DNA of 13,698 bases from Acidimicrobiia bacterium (lineage in GTDB: Bacteria; Actinomycetota; Acidimicrobiia; Spongiisociales; SHLN01). The position numbers and the translations under genes are program-made. The notes under the pieces are model-generated. The model was not told where the DNA came from. It searched no databases and saw only the letters and a list, made by a program, of their open reading frames with translations. Numbering within the stretch: position 1 is the stretch's first letter; every line of letters begins with the position of its first letter. Positions 5,762 to 12,345 of this stretch are shown one piece after another. The stretch is from positions 1 to 13,698 of the forward strand of contig JAUXJL010000020.1 in NCBI GenBank assembly GCA_030624805.1, written 5' to 3'.

Positions 5762-7333
5762 ATGGTTCGACGCGAAATGACCGGTACGGGTCCGATGGCG
5801 GTCTCGCCGGATCACCGTGCTTCAAAGGCCGCGGCCACCATGATGCAGTCGGGGGGCCATGCTGTAGACGCTGCCATTACCATGAACGCGATTGTCGGGG
5901 TGGTTCGGCCGACCGATTGTGGGGTTGGCGGCGACCTGTTTGCCCTGGTCCACCAGCCCGGAGGCGATGCGCCCGCCGTCCTCAACGCCAGCGGTCGGGC
6001 AGGCATTGGCGCATCAGCTGCCGCCCTCCGCGCCGAAGGTTACGAGGAAATGCCGCCTCAGCATCCGGCCAGCGTCACTGTTCCCGGTTGTGTCGATGGC
6101 TGGGCCGCGCTGCTGGAACGATTCGGCACGCGTTCCCTCGAGGATGTGCTGATGCCGGCGATCGAGCTGGCAGAAGAGGGGTTTCCAGTTTCTCCGGAGA
6201 TGGCTCTGAATCTCGACAATATCGCCGATTTGGTGGGGGGCCAGCCTTCAGCCTTCGAGCTGTATCCAGACGGAGTCCCGCCGGCCGAAGGCTCGGAGAT
6301 GAAGCGGCCGGCGCTGGCTGGTGTGATGCGGGCCATCGCCTTCAAGGGGCGTGAAGCTGTTTATGGCGGTGAGGTGGCTGCAGCCATAGAAGCCGCCACG
6401 GCCGGATTGATCACAACCGTGGACTTGGCAACCAACCACTCTGATTGGGTCGACGGTGCCCAACTCGATGTGCTGGGGGAGACGGCGTGGACGATTCCTC
6501 CCAATAGTCAGGGTTACATAACCCTCGCGACCCTCGGAATCTTCGAGCAACTCGGTGCTCCTCGCGACTTCGCTGATCCCGACTTTCATCACCTCTTGAT
6601 AGAGGCGTACCGGGCCGCCGCCTGGGATCGGAGTTTGCACCTGGCCGATCCAGACCACATGACCGCTAGCGTCGACGAGCTTCTCCATCCTCTCCGGCTG
6701 ACCGAGCGCGCCAACGCCCTCGCCGGTGAGAGCGCCCAGTGGCCGTCGCCATCACCCTTGCCGGGCGGGACCGCCTACATGTGCGCCATCGACGAGGCAG
6801 GAATGGGCGTTTCGCTCATGCAATCGAACTTCCACGGGATCGGAAGTGGGATCTCAGCCGGCTCCACCGGCGTGTGGCTCCATAGCCGCGGTGCCGGCTT
6901 CAGCTTGGAGCCGGGGCATCCCAATGAGCTGGCCCCCGGCAAGCGACCGGCCCACACACTCTCACCTTCGCTCTGGACCAAGGACGGGAAGCTCTCGATG
7001 CTGCTCGGCAGCCGCGGCGGCGACCTCCAGCCCCAGATCCTGGCCCAGCTGGCTGCCAACATCCTCTACTTGGGCATGGATCCAATGCAAGCTCAGTCGA
7101 TGCCGCGCTGGGCGCTCGAGTATTTTGGCCCAGCCGCCTACTCCCGTCCAGAGCTGGAGGACACCATGCCTGCTGAGGTGGTTGCAGGTCTCGGGGCCCG
7201 GGGTCACTATCCGGTTGTGGTGCCTGCCCAACCCAGCTGGGGCCCGGTCTCCATCATCAGGGTCCAGTCGGACGGCACTCGGCAGGCGGCCGCCGACCCC
7301 CGCATCAGCACGGCTGCTGTAGCCCCAGGTTGA
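5762..7333 (+). CDS. Gamma-glutamyltranspeptidase-family Ntn hydrolase, cytoplasmic
   Basis: This 523-residue protein begins at the family core (GPMAVSPDHRASKAAATMMQSGGHAVDAAITMNAIVG in its first 50 residues) with no signal peptide, unlike periplasmic GGTs. The oxyanion/glycine motif is CGVGGDLFALV (about 53-63) and the substrate arginine is probably R79 in NASGRAG. The autoprocessing site is PGGTAYMCAID: T337 would become the N-terminal nucleophile of the small subunit after self-cleavage. RPAHTLSPSLW (395-405) and LGSRGGDLQPQ (about 414-424) match the lid and GSPGG regions, the latter altered to GSRGG. The family removes gamma-glutamyl groups from glutathione-like substrates, but members such as the oxamate amidohydrolase HpxW and YwrD differ, so the substrate is open. 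Its end is 9 bp from the convergent IDH-like gene. Confidence 0.9.
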   Translation: MVRREMTGTGPMAVSPDHRASKAAATMMQSGGHAVDAAITMNAIVGVVRPTDCGVGGDLFALVHQPGGDAPAVLNASGRAGIGASAAALRAEGYEEMPPQHPASVTVPGCVDGWAALLERFGTRSLEDVLMPAIELAEEGFPVSPEMALNLDNIADLVGGQPSAFELYPDGVPPAEGSEMKRPALAGVMRAIAFKGREAVYGGEVAAAIEAATAGLITTVDLATNHSDWVDGAQLDVLGETAWTIPPNSQGYITLATLGIFEQLGAPRDFADPDFHHLLIEAYRAAAWDRSLHLADPDHMTASVDELLHPLRLTERANALAGESAQWPSPSPLPGGTAYMCAIDEAGMGVSLMQSNFHGIGSGISAGSTGVWLHSRGAGFSLEPGHPNELAPGKRPAHTLSPSLWTKDGKLSMLLGSRGGDLQPQILAQLAANILYLGMDPMQAQSMPRWALEYFGPAAYSRPELEDTMPAEVVAGLGARGHYPVVVPAQPSWGPVSIIRVQSDGTRQAAADPRISTAAVAPG

Positions 7334-7342
7334 TCAAGCGTC

Positions 7343-8347
7343 CTAGAGCGCGGCGATGATGGCGTCCGTCATCTCGGTCGTGCTCGCCGTTCCGCCCAGG
7401 TCTTCGGTCACCGTGATGCCGGCTTCGGTCACCGTCTCGATGGCCGCTCCGATCCGGACCGCAGCCTCTCCCTCTCCGATGTAGTGCAACAGATCAACTA
7501 CCGGGGTGAGCAGTGGCAACGGGTTGGCAACCCCCTTGCCCGCCAGGTGAGGGGCATCACCGTGGATGGCCTCATAGATGCGGACATCGTCACCGATGTC
7601 GATGCCGAGACTTGACGAGATGCCGCCGGTAATACCGTTGCACAAGCTGGACAGCACATCACCGTAGAGATTCCCCATCAACAGCACGTCAAACTGATAC
7701 GGATCGATCACCAGCTGCATGCAGGCGGCATCGACGATGACGGTCCGGAGTGGAACTTGAGGGTATTCCTCGGCCACCTCTGTGACAGTTTCGAGGAACA
7801 AGCCATCGGACTGCTTCATGATGTTGGCCTTGTGAATGAACGCGAGTTGGCGGCGCTCGAGATGGAGCGTGGTCTCAAACGCAAACCTGGCGATTCGCTC
7901 GGATGCCTCCCGAGTGACGACCTTGATGGACTCGACGACCCCAGGCACGATTTCGTGTTCGATCCCCTTATATATGCCTTCGCTGTTCTCCCGAATGATC
8001 AGGAGGTCGAGATCGGGAAAGCGGGTGGAGACACCCGGGAGGCTGCGGATGGCCCGCACCCCTGCAAACAACCTGAGCTCACGACGGAGCATCACGTTCA
8101 GATTGTTTGAGCCACCGCCCGGACCTCCGGGTGGTGTGAGGAGGCGAGTCTTGAGAGCCAGCCCGGTGGAGCGGGCGGCCGCGGCAGCCCTGTCCAGCTC
8201 CGAGAGGGCAGTGGAGTAGTCCGATCCGACTACATCGACCCGGCTCCACTCGATGGTCACACCGGCCGCTTCGATGACCCGCAGCACCTCTGGTGTGATC
8301 TCCTGATTGATCCCTGCCCCGACGATGAGGGCGATCTCGTGTCTCAC
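7343..8347 (-). CDS. Isocitrate/isopropylmalate dehydrogenase family, probable non-catalytic partner subunit
   Basis: This 334-residue protein has the family fold and length. It keeps R88, R98, R119, Y126 (RENSEGIYKG), the clasp K173 (HKANIMK), D206 and D230 (NLYGD). Departures from an active NAD-IDH are GDGIG changed to GAGIN (10-14), the isocitrate serine changed to Asn (N82), the third metal aspartate changed to Ser (S234, LSSL), and the NAD-specifying HGTAPDI changed to HGDAPHL (H267). It aligns without gaps over nearly its whole length with the upstream gene. The start is GTG at 8347, inside the 4-bp GTGA overlap with the upstream stop, so translation is coupled. The pattern resembles the regulatory beta/gamma subunits of eukaryotic IDH3. 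A divergent enzyme acting on another malate-type substrate is the alternative. No terminator is seen in the 9-bp gap to the convergent gene. Confidence 0.88.
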   Translation of the reverse strand: MRHEIALIVGAGINQEITPEVLRVIEAAGVTIEWSRVDVVGSDYSTALSELDRAAAAARSTGLALKTRLLTPPGGPGGGSNNLNVMLRRELRLFAGVRAIRSLPGVSTRFPDLDLLIIRENSEGIYKGIEHEIVPGVVESIKVVTREASERIARFAFETTLHLERRQLAFIHKANIMKQSDGLFLETVTEVAEEYPQVPLRTVIVDAACMQLVIDPYQFDVLLMGNLYGDVLSSLCNGITGGISSSLGIDIGDDVRIYEAIHGDAPHLAGKGVANPLPLLTPVVDLLHYIGEGEAAVRIGAAIETVTEAGITVTEDLGGTASTTEMTDAIIAAL

Positions 8348-9348
8348 AGCGCCTCCAACAGGGCTTCGGTCAGCTGCTCGGTGGTAGCGGTACCACCCAG
8401 GTCACCGGTGAGCACCGATCCATCCATCAGGAGCTGCTCGACGGCCGCTCTCAGGCGTTGAGCGGCGTCTCGTTCGCCGACATGGAGCAACATGAGCTCG
8501 GCCGACAGGATCAAGGCAATCGGGTTGGCGATCCCCTGGCCGGCGATGTCGGGGGCCGTGCCATGGACGGCTTCGAATACCGCGAATTTCTCTCCGATAT
8601 TGGCACCCGGCACCAGGCCGAGGCCGCCGACGAGGCCGGCGCACAGATCACTCACGAGGTCGCCGTCGAGGTTTCCGAGCACAATAGTGTCGAACTGGTG
8701 GGGGTCGAGGGCGAGCTCCATCATCAGGTTGTCGAGCCCGACGTATTCGACGGCAGTAAATGGGTAGTCCTTTGCCACCGCCCGAGCTGCATCCAAGAAG
8801 AGCCCATCCGAGAGTGGCATGATCGACTCTTTGTGGGAGACGGTGACTTTGGCGCGGCCGTTGGCCCTCGCATACTCGAACGCGTATCTGACGATACGTT
8901 CCGAGGCGTCGCGAGTGACGATCTTGAGTGCCTCCACTACGCCCGGAACAGTTTCGTGCTCGCGTCCCGAATAGAGACCTTCGGTGTTCTCCCTCACCAC
9001 CACCAGGTCGACGTCCTCGTACCGAGACTTGCTTGGCCCCGGCAGTGACGCCACCGGCCGGAGCGAGGCGTAGAGGTCGAGTGCCTGACGGATTGACACG
9101 TTCACAGACCGCCAGCCCCCGCCAATTGGAGTTAGCAGCGGGCCCTTGATGCCAACCCGATTCTGTCGGATAGATTGCACGGTGGCGGCGGGCAGAGGGC
9201 TGTGGCCGGCGTCGACCGCCGAGCTTCCGGCCAGCTGCTCTTCCCACTCAATGGTGCCGCCGGTCACCGCATCGACCACCCGTACCATGGCACGCGACAC
9301 TTCGGGGCCGATGCCGTCTCCCGGGATGAGCGTGACTTTCACGGCCAC
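8344..9348 (-). CDS. NAD-dependent isocitrate dehydrogenase-like protein, probable catalytic subunit
   Basis: This 334-residue member of the isocitrate/isopropylmalate dehydrogenase family begins with KVTLIPGDGIGPEV. It shows the isocitrate pocket SVNVSIRQALDLYASLRP (S81, N83, R87, R97), RENTEGLYSG (R119, Y126), K173, D206 and metal aspartates D230 and D234 (GDLVSDL). HGTAPDIAGQGIANP (D267-I268) indicates NAD rather than NADP, which pairs with Lys-Tyr there in E. coli Icd. The serine argues against isopropylmalate dehydrogenase; homoisocitrate dehydrogenase cannot be excluded. Oddities: the clasp reads HKESIMP instead of HKANIMK, and NLYGD is NLDGD. Start: GTG 9348 gives equal length to its partner, but a second GTG at 9342 (MKVTLIPGDG) lies 7 nt behind a CATAAT -10 candidate and may be the real one. 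The stop overlaps the partner's start by 4 bp. Confidence 0.9.
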   Translation of the reverse strand: MAVKVTLIPGDGIGPEVSRAMVRVVDAVTGGTIEWEEQLAGSSAVDAGHSPLPAATVQSIRQNRVGIKGPLLTPIGGGWRSVNVSIRQALDLYASLRPVASLPGPSKSRYEDVDLVVVRENTEGLYSGREHETVPGVVEALKIVTRDASERIVRYAFEYARANGRAKVTVSHKESIMPLSDGLFLDAARAVAKDYPFTAVEYVGLDNLMMELALDPHQFDTIVLGNLDGDLVSDLCAGLVGGLGLVPGANIGEKFAVFEAVHGTAPDIAGQGIANPIALILSAELMLLHVGERDAAQRLRAAVEQLLMDGSVLTGDLGGTATTEQLTEALLEAL

Positions 9349-9349
9349 G

Positions 9350-9355
9350 ATTATG
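9350..9355 (-). promoter_or_regulatory. Candidate internal -10 box (CATAAT) before the IDH-like pair
   Basis: In the 40-bp gap between the HTH-like gene and the first IDH-like gene, the minus strand reads CATAAT, ending 7 nt before the GTG at 9342. It could give the dehydrogenase pair its own leaderless transcript. The -35 region shows no TTGACA-like box. Confidence 0.35.
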
Positions 9356-9388
9356 GCAAGGGCCGGAGCCGGTTCCGCGTTTTCCGGG

Positions 9389-10012
9389 TCAGCGGTTGGA
9401 TTGGCGGGGGACCAGCTGCCGGCGGAACCGGGTGGCCCGGGTCACGGCGGCGTCCAGCTCGGGGCCTGATACCGGACGAGGCACCCGGCTGTCCGCTCGC
9501 TCGAGGGTTTGCTGATCCAGGAGCCGGGAGGCCAGCTCCGACAGCACCTTGACATCTTCGAGGTCCTTGTTTTCGATCGCCTCGTTGAGAGCAAGTGCCA
9601 GGCCGGCCGTCCGGGTCCGCTCGGCCCGCACCCAGAGTTCGGCCACCCGGTCGGCGTCCAAGTCGTCAAGCGAGGCCGCCCGACAGAAATCGGTGAAGTC
9701 CTCCTTGCGGAGTGGGGCCAGCCCCCGCAGCCAGAACGTGGTCAGGCGCCCATCGACGCTAATGCCGGGAGTGATATCTATCGACTCCCCTTCCGTCGGA
9801 ACGAGCAATTGCCACGGAGACACTCCAAGCACTGCCGCCATCGCAACGGCATCGTTCAACAACACAGTGGCCGGTGTATCCGGTGTGTATTTGGCGGCCT
9901 CGAGCAAGTCCAGCAGGTCGCGATGCTCAAGACCGCGTTCGATCAGCAGCTCGTCGAGATTGCGGTTGAACACGTCCTCGAGACTCTGGGCTTGCTCCTT
10001 GGCCACGGTCAC
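9389..10012 (-). CDS. HTH (XRE-like) domain protein of unknown function
   Basis: This 207-residue protein has an N-terminal segment of about 15-72 (NLDELLIERGLEHRDLLDLLEAA, then DAVAMAAVLGVSPWQLLVP) that reads like a Cro/C1-type helix-turn-helix domain, whose last helix often ends in LGVSPxxLL. The rest (about 75-207) is charged, helical and unrecognised: GLAPLRKEDFTDF, AASLDDLDADRVAELWVRAERT, LEDVKVLSELASRLLDQQTLE. There are no membrane segments. The start is GTG at 10012 within a GTGA overlap with the bcp stop, so it is translated with bcp. It could regulate the bcp-HTH-IDH operon, but no target is visible; the HTH call is moderate because the first helices are weak. Confidence 0.72.
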   Translation of the reverse strand: MTVAKEQAQSLEDVFNRNLDELLIERGLEHRDLLDLLEAAKYTPDTPATVLLNDAVAMAAVLGVSPWQLLVPTEGESIDITPGISVDGRLTTFWLRGLAPLRKEDFTDFCRAASLDDLDADRVAELWVRAERTRTAGLALALNEAIENKDLEDVKVLSELASRLLDQQTLERADSRVPRPVSGPELDAAVTRATRFRRQLVPRQSNR

Positions 10013-10470
10013 TCCAGCACGTCCGAACCAACCCGGGCGGCATGTCCCTTGGCGCGCACGTTGTACCAGGCCCGATCGATACGACCGTGCTCATCAATCG
10101 TGAAGGTGGATCGGATGATGCCCTCGTATTCCTTTCCATAATTCTTCTTGAGACCCCACGCTCCGAAGGCCTCCGCCATTTTGTGATCGGGGTCCGACAG
10201 GAGCGGGAAGGGGAGGTCGTGTTCTTGTCGGAATGCCTCGAGCCGATCGACCGGGTCGGGGCTTACCCCGAGGATCTCGTATCCGGCCGCCTGAAACGCC
10301 CGATAGTTGTCGCGAAAGTCGCAGGATTCGGTCGTGCAGCCGGGCGTGAACGCTTTCGGGTAGAAGTAGATGACCGCACGCGAGCCAGCCAAGTCGCGGT
10401 TGGAAACCTGGGTTCCGGTGTGGTCCGGTTGCTTGAACGACGGGGCAGCATCGCCAACTTCGAGTTGCAT
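10009..10470 (-). CDS. bcp: Thioredoxin-dependent peroxiredoxin, BCP/PrxQ type
   Basis: This 153-residue cytoplasmic thiol peroxidase reduces H2O2 and organic hydroperoxides using thioredoxin. The active-site motif YPKAFTPGCTTESCDFRD gives peroxidatic C45 and resolving C50, the spacing of the atypical 2-Cys BCP/PrxQ class, with T42 and P43 in the conserved TPGC loop. ILGVSPDPVDRLEAFRQEHDLPFPLLSDPDHKMAEAFG and RSTFTIDEHGRI complete the family core. Length is typical. It is first in a minus-strand group whose next gene overlaps it by 4 bp (GTGA). The promoter lies in the 81-bp region shared with the divergent nagZ-like gene; a TATCCT candidate -10 ends 9 nt before the ATG. Confidence 0.95.
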   Translation of the reverse strand: MQLEVGDAAPSFKQPDHTGTQVSNRDLAGSRAVIYFYPKAFTPGCTTESCDFRDNYRAFQAAGYEILGVSPDPVDRLEAFRQEHDLPFPLLSDPDHKMAEAFGAWGLKKNYGKEYEGIIRSTFTIDEHGRIDRAWYNVRAKGHAARVGSDVLE

Positions 10471-10479
10471 AGGGGAGCC

Positions 10480-10485
10480 AGGATA
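10480..10485 (-). promoter_or_regulatory. Candidate -10 box (TATCCT) of bcp
   Basis: On the minus strand TATCCT ends 9 nt before the bcp ATG (10470), implying a leader of only about 3 nt. There is no Shine-Dalgarno of good quality in between. Confidence 0.35.
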
Positions 10486-10514
10486 GGTCGAGGGACGCGA
10501 GAACTTGCAGTGGA

Positions 10515-10536
10515 CCCGGCTATCGGGATAGCCGGG
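10515..10536. promoter_or_regulatory. 22-bp perfect palindrome in the bcp/nagZ divergent promoter region
   Basis: Arms CCCGGCTATC (10515-10524) and GATAGCCGGG (10527-10536) are perfect complements around a central GG. The palindrome lies between the divergent bcp and nagZ-like genes, directly against the candidate -10 of nagZ (10538-10543). Size, symmetry and position fit an operator for a dimeric repressor. If transcribed it would also form a strong hairpin, but there is no T-tract, so a terminator is less likely. Confidence 0.55.
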
Positions 10537-10537
10537 G

Positions 10538-10543
10538 TATGGT
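10538..10543 (+). promoter_or_regulatory. Candidate -10 box (TATGGT) of the nagZ-like gene
   Basis: TATGGT ends 8 nt before the ATG at 10552, so the transcript would be leaderless or nearly so. The 22-bp palindrome occupies the spacer between this box and any -35; TTGCAG at 10505-10510 is too far upstream for ideal spacing. Confidence 0.35.
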
Positions 10544-10551
10544 CACCTCGC

Positions 10552-11709
10552 ATGAGGCCCCTCATTGTTGTTTTTCTCGTGGCGTTTGGCCTCGCCGCCT
10601 GTAGCTCCGGGGCCTCGTCCGAGAGCCTGGTAATCACTACGCCGAACTCAACGACCACCACAACCGAACCGCCGACGACGACAACGTCACTACCGCCACC
10701 GACGACGACTACAACCACGACCACTACGTTGCCGTCGGGAACGGTCGCCGAGGATGCCCGGGCGGTTGTCCTGGCCGGACTGCCCGGCACCACGCTCGAC
10801 CCTGCCACGGCTTCGTTCCTGGCCGAGGGCGGCAGCGCCGTCATCCTGTTCCGAAAGAACCTCGAATCCACCTCGCAAGTGGCGGCGCTCACGTCCTCGA
10901 TGGCGTGTGCGGCCGGAGCCGAGATCCTCGTGGCGGTCGACCAGGAGCCCGGCCGAGTTGAGCGACTCGCCGCCGTCGGCATTTCGTCTCCTTCAGTCAA
11001 TAGTGAACGTGAGGAGTTCATTGCGACCACCCTGGCGATGGGGAACGCAATGGTCGAAGTCGGCATCAATTTCGACCTTGCACCCGTCCTTGACGTGGCG
11101 CGGGGGAGCAATCCCGTGCTCGTTGGACGGAACTTTGGCCCCGATCCCGAGGTGGTGGCTGCTCGCGGCATCGACTTTCAGCTCACTCTTGAATCGCTCG
11201 GCATCGTCACGACGGCCAAGCACTTCCCGGGTCACGGCCTGTCAACCGTCGACCCACACCTCCAGGTCACACCGATCGGCGCCAGCCTCGACACTCTGCA
11301 AGAGGTTGACTTTCCCCCCTTCCAGTCCGTCATCGACAGCGGGATCGGCGCCGTCATGGTTGGTCATCCCATCTACGAGGCTCTCGACCCCGCCAATCCC
11401 GCCAGCCTCTCGCCGGCAGTGCTCGGGCTGCTTCGAACCGGGTTCGGATTCGACGGCGTCGCCATCACCGATGCGTTTTCCATGGCGGGCGTTCGGGAAG
11501 GCCGCACGCTCGGACAGGTCACAGTCGAGGCGCTCATCGCGGGCGAAGATCTCCTCATCGTTGACAATCCGACGGAGGTAGGGCCCGTCGTCGAGGTCAT
11601 CGAGGCCGCGGTAGCCAACGGGACGCTTGATCGCGATCGGCTCGCACAGGCGGCCGGCCGGGTTCGGCGACTTGCCGAATCGGCGTTTGTTGTGCCCTGC
11701 AACCAATAG
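10552..11709 (+). CDS. nagZ: Lipoprotein beta-N-acetylglucosaminidase, GH3 (NagZ/LpqI-like)
   Basis: This 385-residue protein has a short signal peptide with lipobox LAAC (C17), so it is probably lipid-anchored outside the membrane. A Thr/Pro linker (about 27-63) with long threonine runs follows, then a single GH3 N-terminal barrel (about 64-380). NagZ marks are VILFRKN, KHFPGH (K223-H228), the loop D234-P-H236 corresponding to the Asp-His acid/base dyad (usually D-S-H), and ITDAFSMAGV with nucleophile D307. The family removes beta-linked N-acetylglucosamine from muropeptides; mycobacterial LpqI is a similar lipoprotein of similar size acting in wall recycling. ATG 10552 was chosen because the lipoprotein signal begins there; the frame stays open 170 codons upstream but runs antisense through bcp. 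It converges on the DUF1684 gene with an 8-bp gap. Confidence 0.92.
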   Translation: MRPLIVVFLVAFGLAACSSGASSESLVITTPNSTTTTTEPPTTTTSLPPPTTTTTTTTTLPSGTVAEDARAVVLAGLPGTTLDPATASFLAEGGSAVILFRKNLESTSQVAALTSSMACAAGAEILVAVDQEPGRVERLAAVGISSPSVNSEREEFIATTLAMGNAMVEVGINFDLAPVLDVARGSNPVLVGRNFGPDPEVVAARGIDFQLTLESLGIVTTAKHFPGHGLSTVDPHLQVTPIGASLDTLQEVDFPPFQSVIDSGIGAVMVGHPIYEALDPANPASLSPAVLGLLRTGFGFDGVAITDAFSMAGVREGRTLGQVTVEALIAGEDLLIVDNPTEVGPVVEVIEAAVANGTLDRDRLAQAAGRVRRLAESAFVVPCNQ

Positions 11710-11717
11710 GTTGCTGC

Positions 11718-12329
11718 CTAGAGGCGTTCGCCCGCTCGCACGTCGACGCTCAGCCAGTTCTCGGGTGGGGCGAGCGGACACGACCAGCGATCGTCATGCA
11801 CGCAGCTCGGGTGGTAGGCGTAGTTGAAGTCGAGCACCACCATGTCGTCGGTGTGTCCGAGGTCGGCCCCCTTGACTGTGTCGAGAAGGTAGCGGCCCCC
11901 TCCGTACGTGTCCGTTCCCGAGGTGCCGTCGCGGAAAGGGAGGAATACGCCGCCCCCGTATCCGGTCAGCCAATACAGGACCAGCTCGAGGTCGACGCCC
12001 TGGCGGCGTATTCTCGCGACGCCGAATGGCCGGAAGGTGGTGGCGCCTTCACCACTGTGACCGATCTGCACGGGCGGGTCGTCGATCGATTCGACGCCGG
12101 CCTCGAGGCGCCAGGAGGGGTCGTATGGGAAGTACGGAAGTCCGCTGAAACCGTCCAGGACTTCGGACGAGAGCGGGCTCTGGGGGTGAGTGGCGAACAA
12201 CTCGTCGCGGTCGGTTCGCCAATGGCTCCACGACGTGGCATCCATATCGCCTTGGCGCACCTCTTCGTACATGGCGGCGACGATTCGGCGGTACTCGAGA
12301 AGATCGAGCGTGTCGGTTGTTTGGCTCAT
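11718..12329 (-). CDS. DUF1684 family protein
   Basis: This 203-residue protein has the full DUF1684 pattern. WRTDRDELFATHPQSPL (about 37-53) is followed by FSGLPYFPYDPSWRLEA (61-77), TFRPFGVARI (98-107) and LVLYWLTGYGGGVFLPFRDGTSG (117-139). Then come TYGGGRYLLDTVKGADL (141-157), VVLDFNYAYHPSCVHDDRWSCPLAPPEN (164-191) and RAGERL at the end. The family has no established function; it is cytoplasmic and often about 200-270 residues. The usual NPSC is HPSC here (C176), with a second conserved cysteine at C184. It follows the ROK kinase on the same strand after 16 bp and may be co-transcribed; a TAGATT candidate -10 ends 6 nt before the ATG, which would also allow a leaderless transcript of its own. 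Confidence 0.9.
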   Translation of the reverse strand: MSQTTDTLDLLEYRRIVAAMYEEVRQGDMDATSWSHWRTDRDELFATHPQSPLSSEVLDGFSGLPYFPYDPSWRLEAGVESIDDPPVQIGHSGEGATTFRPFGVARIRRQGVDLELVLYWLTGYGGGVFLPFRDGTSGTDTYGGGRYLLDTVKGADLGHTDDMVVLDFNYAYHPSCVHDDRWSCPLAPPENWLSVDVRAGERL

Positions 12330-12335
12330 GAACGG

Positions 12336-12341
12336 AATCTA
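12336..12341 (-). promoter_or_regulatory. Candidate -10 box (TAGATT) of the DUF1684 gene
   Basis: On the minus strand TAGATT ends 6 nt before the ATG at 12329, so the predicted transcription start coincides with the A of the start codon. It sits in the 16-bp gap after the ROK stop. Confidence 0.35.
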
Positions 12342-12345
12342 CCGG

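Noticed and set aside
7334..7342. Possible bidirectional terminator between the convergent GGT-like and IDH-like genes
   Set aside because: The gap is 9 bp and no inverted repeat with a T-tract is visible there or in the adjoining gene ends.
10042..10551. 170-codon upstream extension of the nagZ-like frame
   Set aside because: It is antisense to bcp, whose active site is intact, and a lipoprotein signal with lipobox begins exactly at the ATG 10552.
10635..10735. ACN-rich tandem-like sequence, possible microsatellite or CRISPR-like repeat
   Set aside because: It is in frame and encodes the Thr/Pro linker between lipobox and GH3 domain, common in actinobacterial lipoproteins; there is no repeat-spacer structure.
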